A DNA stretch of 36,143 nt from Pirellulales bacterium (GTDB lineage Bacteria; Planctomycetota; Planctomycetia; Pirellulales; Lacipirellulaceae): assembly GCA_025935855.1 (NCBI GenBank), contig JAICUM010000004.1, positions 1 through 36,143 on the forward strand. Direction: 5' to 3'. Both the position numbers and the translations under genes were made by a program. The notes under the pieces are model-generated. The model saw only the letters and a program-made list of their open reading frames with translations, was not told the DNA's origin and did not search any database. Positions 7,885 through 16,111 of this stretch are shown here, piece after piece. Each line of letters begins with the position of its first letter. Position 1 is the stretch's first letter.

Positions 7885-9573
7885 ATGCCCGAACAACAGC
7901 ATCATCCGCGTGCCGAGCAAGCCTTCGTCCGATCGCGGGCGAAGAAACGGCAGCCGATTTGGCCGTTCATCACTGCGGCGAGTGTGCTGGTGTTTGGGGT
8001 GATCATCGCGGTGATCATTTTCAACGCGGGATCGCCATCGGCCAACACAACATCAGGCCCGAAGGCGGCCGAATCCGAGCCGACCGAGACGCCAACGCCG
8101 GCCGCAGCGGAGGCCGCAACCGAGGAAGCTTCATCCATGGCCGCCGAGCAAGCGGTCGACGATCCCAAGGGCGAGCTACTGTGGGTCTCGCCGACGGAAG
8201 GTCCGCCGATCTCGCTCGCCTACGTGCCGGCCGGAACACAGTGCCTGGTGCACCTTCGACCGGCGGCCCTCCTCTCGCATCCGGAAGGCGAGCGAATGCT
8301 GGCCGCCCTCGGACCTTGGGGCCAAAGCGCCGTCGCGGATTTGAAATCCATGCTCGGCGGTGAACTTGCCGACGTCGATTCGCTGCTGATGGCCATCGTG
8401 CCAAATGTGAAAGGCGGATTGGATGTCAGCGCTCGGGCTCATTTTTCCAAAGAACTGAGCAATGAAGATCTCGCTCGCCGCTTCCCATCCGGTTCGCAAA
8501 AACAGCATGGCGGACTGACTTATCGAATAGTCGGCGAGCGCGCCTGTTTCGTTCCTTCTAAGAATGCGGATAGCAAGACGCTCGTCATTTGCCGCGGCGG
8601 CCTCACAGACGAACTGATTGATTCCGCCGGCGAGCCTCCGTCCCTCGTGCGCGACGTCGAAGCCCTCGCGGCGCACACCGACGCCGATCGCATGGCGACC
8701 GTCATCGTCGCCCCAAAGTTCTTAGTAGCTGGCGGAAGCGAGCTGCTCGTCGGCGAGGCAAAGCCGGTCAAAGAGGCGCTGCATTGGCTCACCGGCAACG
8801 GCGCCACCGCGGTCGCTCTGAGCGCGCAGTGCGATCAGAACTTCTTCCTTGAGCTGCGAGCCACGCCGGCGCTGAACGTACCGCCGCATCGGCTGGCGCT
8901 GAAACTCCGCGAACGAATCGCCGCCGCGCCGAATGCCGTGGAGGACATCGTCGCCTCGGCAAACTGGCCAGCCTACGGCCGCAAAGTGCTCGCTCGCTTT
9001 CCCAGCATGTTGCGAGCCCTGGCTCAATACTCACGCGCGGCGGAGGACGATCGCGAAGCTCTCGTCCGCTGCTTTTTACCCATTGCGGCGGGGCATAACC
9101 TTGTGATGGCAAGCGAATTGCTGCTCACGCAACCGCATTCCGCCGAAGCGGCGACAGCAAAGGCCCAAGCAGCCCCTGCCGCGCCGGCCTCCACAGAAGA
9201 GCGGCTCGCCAAGAAAACGTCGCTCGTCTTCACGAAGGACTCGCTGGAACGCGCCCTCGAAATGCTCGCCGACGACGCCGGCGTCAGCATTACCATCGAA
9301 GGCAAAGACTTGCAGCTCGATGGCATCACCAAAAACCAATCGCTGGCGATGGACGTTCACGACAAGCCAGCCGGCGAAATCCTGGTGGAAATCCTTCGCC
9401 GGGCCAATCCCGACCGCACGGCCACGGGCCCCGACGACCCAAAACAGAAGCTGGTTTATGTCATTCAGCCCGGCAAGAACGGCGATGCGGGGCGGATTAT
9501 CGTCACGACGCGCGCCGCGGCCGCTAAGCGCGGCGACCGGCTGCCGGCCGCTTTTCTCCCCAAAAAGGGCTGA
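7885..9573 (+). CDS. Membrane-anchored hypothetical protein with C-terminal STN-like domain
   Basis: ORF from 7861, likely start MPEQQHH at 7885; TM IWPFITAASVLVFGVIIAVIIF; C-term VFTKDSLERALEMLADDAGVSITIEGKDLQLDGITKNQSLAMDVHDKPAGEILVEILRRANP resembles STN/secretin-N type folds. Confidence 0.65.
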   Translation: MPEQQHHPRAEQAFVRSRAKKRQPIWPFITAASVLVFGVIIAVIIFNAGSPSANTTSGPKAAESEPTETPTPAAAEAATEEASSMAAEQAVDDPKGELLWVSPTEGPPISLAYVPAGTQCLVHLRPAALLSHPEGERMLAALGPWGQSAVADLKSMLGGELADVDSLLMAIVPNVKGGLDVSARAHFSKELSNEDLARRFPSGSQKQHGGLTYRIVGERACFVPSKNADSKTLVICRGGLTDELIDSAGEPPSLVRDVEALAAHTDADRMATVIVAPKFLVAGGSELLVGEAKPVKEALHWLTGNGATAVALSAQCDQNFFLELRATPALNVPPHRLALKLRERIAAAPNAVEDIVASANWPAYGRKVLARFPSMLRALAQYSRAAEDDREALVRCFLPIAAGHNLVMASELLLTQPHSAEAATAKAQAAPAAPASTEERLAKKTSLVFTKDSLERALEMLADDAGVSITIEGKDLQLDGITKNQSLAMDVHDKPAGEILVEILRRANPDRTATGPDDPKQKLVYVIQPGKNGDAGRIIVTTRAAAAKRGDRLPAAFLPKKG

Positions 9574-9637
9574 CCGGTTATACTTGAGTGATCGGAACGG
9601 AAGCGCGGCATGGCCGCAGCCGCTTGGACTCTCGCGC

Positions 9638-11863
9638 GTGGAACTCTTCAAGATCACCTGCGTCACCTGCCGCGCCCGGCTCTCGGTGCGCGATGCGTCG
9701 CTCATTGGGCAGATTCTCGCCTGCCCGCGCTGCGGCATGATGGTGCATGTGACCGCGCCGGCGGGTTTTGAAGCGCCAACCAAGGCGGCCGCAGTCGCGC
9801 CACTGGCGGCGCCAACCGCAGTTGGGACTCCTCACTCCGAATCGCCTTTCAGCGAACCCACAAAGGAGCAGGTGACAGCCGGCGAGCCGAGCTTCGCTTC
9901 CTCCTCGTCGGCGCTCGAAGCGAGTGAATCGACAATCCGCGAACGGAGGCCGGATGCGCCACAGGCCTCCGCCACGGGAAATTCCGCCGGTATGCAGCCG
10001 ATCCTCACATCGTTTGAGGAAGCCGCCTCGGCCGTGACAGAACTCGATTCGCTCGAGCCTCAGGCGGCCGTTTCGCCGTCCTCTGTTTCCGCAGTAACGC
10101 ATTCAAGCGGCCTCTCATTGAAGCTCGCCGCGACCATTTTCGCGGGCGCGTTATTTGGTTCAGCAGTCGTCGGCGGGACGCTGTATGTGCTCAAAGGCGG
10201 GCATGAGACGACGACATCACAATCAATGGCCACGGCTGCGAAGTCTGCTGACGAAGGCAAGCCGCCCACAACTGAAGCGAAGCCGCAAGCGGATCTTGCG
10301 CCGAAACCGGCTGAGCAACTCACACAGTCCTCGCCAACCGCTACAAAGGAAGAACAAGGCGACGCGTCTAACTCAACAAAAGACGTGAAACCGGCTGCCG
10401 CGAAAGCCGATCCACCTCCATCTCCGCCGACTGCGTCGACTCTGGAACCAACGAAGCAACAGGAAGCGACGCCGCCTGCCTTCCTCCCACTGCAGCCGGC
10501 TGAACAGCAGCCCGAGCCAGCATCGCCCGAGCCGCCGACCGTTGCCACCGTCGCATCGAACAAGCCGAAGCTCTCCATTGATCCGCTGGACGTTGACCCA
10601 GAAGGTCTCGACCTTAGTCGGCTCACGAGCGGCCCGCCGAAAGATCCGATCGCCGAGAGCCACTTGCCGCCGGAGCCGCCGCCGAAGGCCAATGTCGAAT
10701 CGGCCGCGAACCCGCAACCGGAACAGCCGGCGCTGCCCGTCGCGCCGCAAGCCGTTCGCCGTGTTCAAGAGGATTCGGTCGGCGCTCCCACCGCTGTCGA
10801 GCCGTTGCTTGCGCGAAAGCTTCCCGCGGTGAAGTTCGACAAGATGCCGCTTTGCCGAGTGCTCGACCTGGCCACACAGGTCTCCGGACTGCCGGTCAGT
10901 GTGTCGCCGCAGCAATTGCGGCTGGCGAGCATTTCATCCGCGACGCCGGCGTCCGCCGACGTGAAGGCTGCCACGATCACCGAGTTGCTTGAGGCGGCCG
11001 TCAAGCCGCTGCATTTGAAGCCCGTCGTCGCGAAGGACCAAATCACGCTGCTGCGAGCCAGCGATGACAAGCCGCGCACCGTCGATGATGCGGTGGACGA
11101 CCTGGCGGCGGCCGCCATTTCACAAGACGATTTGATCGCCGCCATCCAGCAGCTCGTGGCGCCCAAATCATGGCAAGTCGCGGGTGGCTTCGGAAAAATC
11201 GCAGGTGACGGCGGCAAGCTGCACATCGAACACCTCGAATCGGTGCAGTATGAAATCCTGTTGCTGCTTGAACGCTCACGCGTGACGCTTGCCTTGCCGA
11301 TGCGCAGTAAGTATCCCAAGGAATTGGTCGCCGCCGGCGCCCACACGGCAGGCGTCATGGAACGACTCGCCGCGCCGACGACCTTCACGTTCACCGACTA
11401 CACGCCGCTGCGCGAGATATTCCGCTACTGGCAAGAGGAAATGCAAATCGCCGTACTGGTGGACTGGCCGTCACTCGCCGAAGAGCGGCTGTGGCCCAAC
11501 ACGCGGATCGCCTGCAGCGCCGCGAACAAGCCGTGGTCTGCCGCGATGGACGAAGTGCTGCAGCCGCTGGGCCTGGCCTGGCGGGCCGCCGATCATCGAA
11601 CGATCGAAATCACGACGCTCGAGAAGGCGACGCGCGAGCCGCAACTCGAAGTGTTCCGCGTGAAGCCGGGCGTCACCACCACTGCCGAGCAGCTCGCGGC
11701 GCGGATCGCGAAGCTGCAAGTCGCCGGCGAGCCGATTCCTGGCACGGCAGTCGTCTTCGAGCCGCAAGCACGGCTGCTTATCGTTCGCCAGCCGGCCGCG
11801 GTGCAGCGGCAGATCGTCGCCACGATGGGCGACGTGCTGGAGCTGCCCCAGCCGATGAAGTAA
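9638..11863 (+). CDS. Zinc-ribbon / TM / proline-rich linker protein with C-terminal STN-like repeats
   Basis: GTG start at 9638 (VELFKITCVTCRARLSVRDASLIGQILACPRCGMMVHV); TM LKLAATIFAGALFGSAVVGGTLYVL; long Pro/Ala linker; C-term FTFTDYTPLREIFRYWQEEMQIAVLVDWPSLAEERLWPN... Confidence 0.6.
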   Translation: MELFKITCVTCRARLSVRDASLIGQILACPRCGMMVHVTAPAGFEAPTKAAAVAPLAAPTAVGTPHSESPFSEPTKEQVTAGEPSFASSSSALEASESTIRERRPDAPQASATGNSAGMQPILTSFEEAASAVTELDSLEPQAAVSPSSVSAVTHSSGLSLKLAATIFAGALFGSAVVGGTLYVLKGGHETTTSQSMATAAKSADEGKPPTTEAKPQADLAPKPAEQLTQSSPTATKEEQGDASNSTKDVKPAAAKADPPPSPPTASTLEPTKQQEATPPAFLPLQPAEQQPEPASPEPPTVATVASNKPKLSIDPLDVDPEGLDLSRLTSGPPKDPIAESHLPPEPPPKANVESAANPQPEQPALPVAPQAVRRVQEDSVGAPTAVEPLLARKLPAVKFDKMPLCRVLDLATQVSGLPVSVSPQQLRLASISSATPASADVKAATITELLEAAVKPLHLKPVVAKDQITLLRASDDKPRTVDDAVDDLAAAAISQDDLIAAIQQLVAPKSWQVAGGFGKIAGDGGKLHIEHLESVQYEILLLLERSRVTLALPMRSKYPKELVAAGAHTAGVMERLAAPTTFTFTDYTPLREIFRYWQEEMQIAVLVDWPSLAEERLWPNTRIACSAANKPWSAAMDEVLQPLGLAWRAADHRTIEITTLEKATREPQLEVFRVKPGVTTTAEQLAARIAKLQVAGEPIPGTAVVFEPQARLLIVRQPAAVQRQIVATMGDVLELPQPMK

Positions 11864-12012
11864 TTCTTGCCCGGGCGGCGCCGCTCCAGCCTTCAATCGC
11901 CTATAGTGCTCCATGCGGCACTGGCGGCATGGCAATTGCTGACTCGCTGCGATTCCTTCAGCGGCCGCGTGCCAAGGTCAGAATCCCAACGAATTCCACT
12001 TCAGGAGAATGT

Positions 12013-13251
12013 ATGGCGTCCTTCCTTCAGCAACTGGGTCGCGTCTCGCTTGTTGCCGCGTTCATCGCGGCGGCAGCTCCAGAAACGGCAATCGCCCAGT
12101 CGGGCGTCGAAGTCGCCAAGCACCTGCCGGCTCCGTTCGCAACGCCATCCGTTCGTAAAGATTCCAAGGTCATCGGCTGGCCCGCGGACAAAACGCCGCA
12201 AGCGCCCAGCGGTTTCCGCGTCACCGCGTTCACCCGCAACCTGGAGAATCCGCGCTGGCTGTACGTGCTTCCCAACGGCGACGTCCTGGCCGCCCAATCG
12301 GGCGGCAACAAGGCGCCGAACGTTATCACGCTCTTGCGCGACGCCGACCACGACGGCACGCCGGAGGTTCGCGAAACGTTTCTCGGAGGGCTCAAGCAGC
12401 CGTTCGGCATGTCGCTGGTTGGCGACACGCTGTTCGTCGGCAGCACCGGCGCCGTCACGGCATTCCCCTACAAAACCGGCGACACCAAGATCACCGCCCC
12501 CGGCAAGAAAATCGTCGATCTCCCCGCGGGCGGCTACAACAATCACTGGACACGCAACGTGCTGGCCAAACCCGACGGCTCGAAGCTGTACATCTCCGTC
12601 GGCTCCGGCAGCAACGTCGGCGAGCACGGTGCGGAACACGAACGCCACCGGGCCAACATCCTCGAAGCGAACTTGGACGGCTCATCGCTTCGCGTCTTCG
12701 CTTCCGGCCTGCGCAACCCGGTTGGCATGGATTGGGAACCGGTCACCGGCGCCCTCTGGACCGCCGTCAACGAACGCGATGAGCTCGGCGACGAGCTTGT
12801 CCCCGATTATCTCACTAGCGTCCGCGAAGGCGGCTTCTACGGCTGGCCCTACGCCTACTTCGGCCCACATGAAGACCCGCGGCGCAAAGGCGAGCGTCCG
12901 GACCTCGTGCAAAAGACGATCGTCCCCGACGTGTCGCTGGGCGCCCACACCGCATCGCTCGGCCTGGCCTTTTACAAAGCCGACGCGTTCCCTGAGCACT
13001 ATCGCGGAGGCGCCTTCGTGGGACAGCATGGCTCCTGGAACCGCTCGAAGCTCGCCGGGTACAAGGTGGTGTTCGTGCCGTTCAAAGATGGCAAGCCCGC
13101 CGGTCCGATGGAGGACTTTCTCACAGGATTCCTCGTCAACGATACCGACGTTCACGGCCGGCCGGTGGGCGTCGTTGTCGCGCCCGACGGCTCGTTGCTC
13201 GTCGCGGATGATTCCGGCAACGCGATCTGGCGCGTCTCTGCCGCAAAGTGA
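12013..13251 (+). CDS. Secreted PQQ-dependent sugar (sorbosone) dehydrogenase-like beta-propeller
   Basis: ATG 12013 with AGGAGA upstream; signal peptide; [100 protein letters not shown]. Confidence 0.9.
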   Translation: MASFLQQLGRVSLVAAFIAAAAPETAIAQSGVEVAKHLPAPFATPSVRKDSKVIGWPADKTPQAPSGFRVTAFTRNLENPRWLYVLPNGDVLAAQSGGNKAPNVITLLRDADHDGTPEVRETFLGGLKQPFGMSLVGDTLFVGSTGAVTAFPYKTGDTKITAPGKKIVDLPAGGYNNHWTRNVLAKPDGSKLYISVGSGSNVGEHGAEHERHRANILEANLDGSSLRVFASGLRNPVGMDWEPVTGALWTAVNERDELGDELVPDYLTSVREGGFYGWPYAYFGPHEDPRRKGERPDLVQKTIVPDVSLGAHTASLGLAFYKADAFPEHYRGGAFVGQHGSWNRSKLAGYKVVFVPFKDGKPAGPMEDFLTGFLVNDTDVHGRPVGVVVAPDGSLLVADDSGNAIWRVSAAK

Positions 13252-14363
13252 TGTTAATTCGAGTCACGCTTAAGCGCGGTGCTGAAAGAGTCGCCGGCGC
13301 GATGCCGCGCAACGGGAGGGCGAGGCTCCTGCCGAGCCGCAGCGCCGTGTACCCGCTTCACGGCTCGGCGGGAGCCTCGCCCTCCCGACCAGCCGGTGGT
13401 CGAGCAACTTTGCGTGGCGCGTTCACGCTTGTTGAACTTTTAGTCGTCATCGCAATCATTGGCGTGCTCATCGCGCTCTTGCTTCCGGCGGTGCAGGCCG
13501 CGCGAGCCGCCGTGCGGCGTTCGGCCTGCGCGAACAACCTGCGGCAGCTCGGCCTGGCGATGCAGAACCACCACGCCGCGCAGCAAAAGTTCCCGCCGGG
13601 CCGCGGAACGCCCTCGCCGCGAATTTTTTCGCCGCAGGCGTATCTGTTGCCCTACATGGAACAGGACGTGATCGGCCGCTTAATCGATTACACCGACGCG
13701 CCGGCGCCGTTCACCACTCCGACTGCCGCGTACAACGGCGTCCGCAATCAGCCGGCGGCGATCTCCTCAGCCGCAGTGCTGCTGTGCCCAGCCGACCCCG
13801 AAGGCGGCGGCGTGCCCGGCTCCGCATATGGCGCCACGAACTATGCGGGCTGCGCCGGCAGCGGCGCCTCGCTCGGCACGCTCACCAACGCTGACGGCGT
13901 TTTCTTCCTCGGTTCAACGGTGCGCGTTAAAGACATCACCGACGGCACGTCGAACACCGCCGCATTTAGCGAGCGGCCGCTTGGCCACGGCGATGGCGCG
14001 CCCGGCGGAGATGCGGGCAACGCCGCCGACGCCGTACTGGAATTACTCGCCTCGGCCGACCCCACGCCGTCAGCGTGCGCCGCTCCCGGCGGCGGCTCCT
14101 GGAATCAAGAACGCGGCGAAAAATGGATCGTCGGCAACTACAACAACACGCTTTACAACCACGCCGTCAAGCCGAACGCCCAAACGTGGGACTGCATGAA
14201 CGCCACGCAGCAAAAAGGCAATCTCGCCGCGCGCAGCCCCCACGCTGGCGGCGTGAACCTACTCCTCTGCGACGGCAGCCTGCGGTTCATACAAGACTCG
14301 ATCGACCCCATCGCCTGGACAGCAATCGCGACGCGAGCCGGTGAAGAATCAACTAAAGAATAA
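13251..14363 (+). CDS. DUF1559 / prepilin-like protein with type IV pilin-like N-terminus
   Basis: [53 protein letters not shown]...[20 protein letters not shown] overlaps the upstream stop (TGATG); a TTG at 13410 is an alternative start. Confidence 0.88.
   Translation: MLIRVTLKRGAERVAGAMPRNGRARLLPSRSAVYPLHGSAGASPSRPAGGRATLRGAFTLVELLVVIAIIGVLIALLLPAVQAARAAVRRSACANNLRQLGLAMQNHHAAQQKFPPGRGTPSPRIFSPQAYLLPYMEQDVIGRLIDYTDAPAPFTTPTAAYNGVRNQPAAISSAAVLLCPADPEGGGVPGSAYGATNYAGCAGSGASLGTLTNADGVFFLGSTVRVKDITDGTSNTAAFSERPLGHGDGAPGGDAGNAADAVLELLASADPTPSACAAPGGGSWNQERGEKWIVGNYNNTLYNHAVKPNAQTWDCMNATQQKGNLAARSPHAGGVNLLLCDGSLRFIQDSIDPIAWTAIATRAGEESTKE
13313..13387. repeat. Large hairpin element with 26-nt arms, upstream of the prepilin motif of DUF1559 gene 1
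   Basis: CGGGAGGGCGAGGCTCCTGCCGAGCC (13313-13338) and GGCTCGGCGGGAGCCTCGCCCTCCCG (13362-13387), 25 of 26 Watson-Crick plus one wobble; 23-nt loop including GCCGTGTACCCGCTTC. Confidence 0.88.
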
Positions 14364-14727
14364 CGGCTTCGTCCGCCCAATTCTCCGGCAATTGCGGCAA
14401 TGTCGCCGCTTCGTCCTCGGTGATGGCGCGCTTACCACGAACGGTGAAATGAATCCAACCGCCGCAGTTCGGGCAGCGTCCGGCAAAGCCTGTTTCCGCC
14501 CACCACGCTCGGACGAGTGGATCGTGAACAGTGCGGCCGAACGCTTCCAGGCGAAAGTCAATCGCTTGTAGGGACTGTTGGCAACCTTCGTGGGGGCATT
14601 TGCCATCTTGATAAACAATGTGCGGAGCCATGCCTCGCTGACGTCCTCCCTCGAGATAGAGCTCATGCATCCGTTCCAGAGCAGCGGCGTCAGTCGTAGA
14701 TGCTGCATTCGCCATAGCGGCCTCCAA
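14353..14727 (-). CDS. Small hypothetical zinc-binding protein
   Basis: 124 aa with CPHEGC and CPNCGG zinc-knuckle motifs; minus strand between DUF1559 gene 1 and aroF. Confidence 0.5.
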   Translation of the reverse strand: MEAAMANAASTTDAAALERMHELYLEGGRQRGMAPHIVYQDGKCPHEGCQQSLQAIDFRLEAFGRTVHDPLVRAWWAETGFAGRCPNCGGWIHFTVRGKRAITEDEAATLPQLPENWADEAVIL

Positions 14728-14744
14728 TCAACCCCCATTCCATT

Positions 14745-15761
14745 TTACCCCAGTTCCCGGTCCATCGCCTCGGCGATTCGCCCGCACTGCCGCATCATTT
14801 CCTGGAACTGCGGCAGATTGAGCGATTGGTAGCCGTCGCTCATCGCTTTATCAGGATTGGGATGCACCTCGACGATGACCCCATCCGCCCCCGCCGCGAT
14901 GGCCGCGCGGGCCATCGCCGTCACCAGATTCGTGTGCCCCGTACCGTGGCTGGGGTCGATCACAATCGGCAAGTGCGTCTTCTGCTGCACGTACGGCACC
15001 GAGGCCAGCGGCAGGGTGAAACGCGTATGCGCTTCGAAGGTGCGGATGCCGCGCTCGCAGAGCATGACGTTCGGGTTCCCCGCGTCGAGAATGTACTCTG
15101 CCGCCAATAGCCATTCATCCACCGTGGCGCTGGGTCCGCGTTTGAGCAACACGGGTCGCGTGGACTTTCCGGCACATTCAAGTAGCCGGTAGTTCTGCAT
15201 GTTGCGAGCGCCGATCTGCAGTACGTCGGCGTACTCGGAAACGAGTTCAACGTCGTCGGGCGCCACCACCTCCGTGACAATCGCCAGCCCCGTCTGCTCC
15301 CGCGCTTCGGCGAGCAGCTTGAGCCCTTCTTCTTTCAGCCCCTGGAAGCTGTAAGGACTGGTTCGCGGCTTGAACGCTCCGCCGCGCAGCGCCGTGGCGC
15401 CGGCCGCCTTGACGCCGCGGGCCGTCGCACAAATCTGCTCCTCGTTTTCCACTGAGCACGGCCCGGCGATGACGCCGATGTTCGCGCCGCCCACGGTCAG
15501 GCTGCCCGCCTTCACGACTGTCGGCTCGGCGCGCAGCTCGCGGCTGGCCAGCTTGTACGGCGCGAGGATCGGCAGCACCTCGTCCACTCCTGGGCCGCTT
15601 TCCAGCGAGCCAGCGCCGGCGAAGCGCTCTTCGCCAATCGCGGCGATGACCGTCCGCTCCGTGCCGCGCAGGACGACGGGCTTCATCTTCAGGGCCTCAA
15701 CGTGTTCAATCATGGCTTGAATGTCCTCTTCGCTCGCCGAGCGCTTCATGACGACGATCAT
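14745..15761 (-). CDS. aroF: 3-deoxy-7-phosphoheptulonate (DAHP) synthase, AroF/AroA-beta family
   Basis: [30 protein letters not shown] (N-terminal domain), [81 protein letters not shown]. Confidence 0.95.
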   Translation of the reverse strand: MIVVMKRSASEEDIQAMIEHVEALKMKPVVLRGTERTVIAAIGEERFAGAGSLESGPGVDEVLPILAPYKLASRELRAEPTVVKAGSLTVGGANIGVIAGPCSVENEEQICATARGVKAAGATALRGGAFKPRTSPYSFQGLKEEGLKLLAEAREQTGLAIVTEVVAPDDVELVSEYADVLQIGARNMQNYRLLECAGKSTRPVLLKRGPSATVDEWLLAAEYILDAGNPNVMLCERGIRTFEAHTRFTLPLASVPYVQQKTHLPIVIDPSHGTGHTNLVTAMARAAIAAGADGVIVEVHPNPDKAMSDGYQSLNLPQFQEMMRQCGRIAEAMDRELG

Positions 15762-15802
15762 GGGTATGACTCCGAATTCGACCTGGGGCTGTTATGGCTT
15801 TT

Positions 15803-15873
15803 GGTGAGTAAGTGAGTAGGTGAGTAGGTCTTGAATGCCGAAGGGATCTACTTACTCACCTACTCACTTACTC
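15803..15873. repeat. Word-repeat palindrome (GAGTAAGTGAGTAGGT) in the aroF 5' region
   Basis: GTGAGTAAGTGAGTAGGTGAGTAGGTC ... GATCTACTTACTCACCTACTCACTTACTCC; about 21 nt (GAGTAAGTGAGTAGGTGAGTA) perfectly inverted. Confidence 0.85.
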
Positions 15874-15892
15874 CACCTACTCATCCGAAAAC

Positions 15893-15932
15893 AAAAAAAG
15901 CCCCGGGTCGCATCTCGGCGCCCCGGGGCTTT
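15893..15932 (-). terminator. Intrinsic terminator upstream of aroF (candidate attenuator; may also end S9 peptidase transcripts)
   Basis: Minus strand: AAAGCCCCGGG-(GCGCCGAGATGCGA)-CCCGGGGCTTTTTTT; 11-bp perfect stem, 14-nt loop, T7 tract. Confidence 0.88.
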
Positions 15933-15964
15933 CGCGGTTCGTGCTAAGGGATGACTCTTACGCA

Positions 15965-16030
15965 CTACCTCCGGGCGCGGCGGACGCCGCCGGTAAAGCT
16001 AAACCAAAAGTAGCGCCAATAAGTGTTCAT
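15965..16030 (-). CDS. Candidate aromatic-rich leader peptide MNTYWRYFWFSFTGGVRRARR
   Basis: Minus strand ATG AAC ACT TAT TGG CGC TAC TTT TGG TTT AGC TTT ACC GGC GGC GTC CGC CGC GCC CGG AGG TAG; 7 aromatic codons in codons 4-12; lies 33 nt before the terminator that precedes aroF. No strong SD. Confidence 0.6.
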   Translation of the reverse strand: MNTYWRYFWFSFTGGVRRARR

Positions 16031-16111
16031 CACGGTGTTATTGTCGGCACGATCGGCGAACAACGCAAGTGAATTTGCCCCGCTTTTTTCATGAAGCCGC
16101 AAGCAATCCGA

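Noticed and set aside
11867-13273. 468-aa plus-strand ORF overlapping the sorbosone-dehydrogenase-like gene
   Set aside because: Alternate-frame shadow with Arg/Ser/Pro-rich composition; the other frame has clear family motifs.
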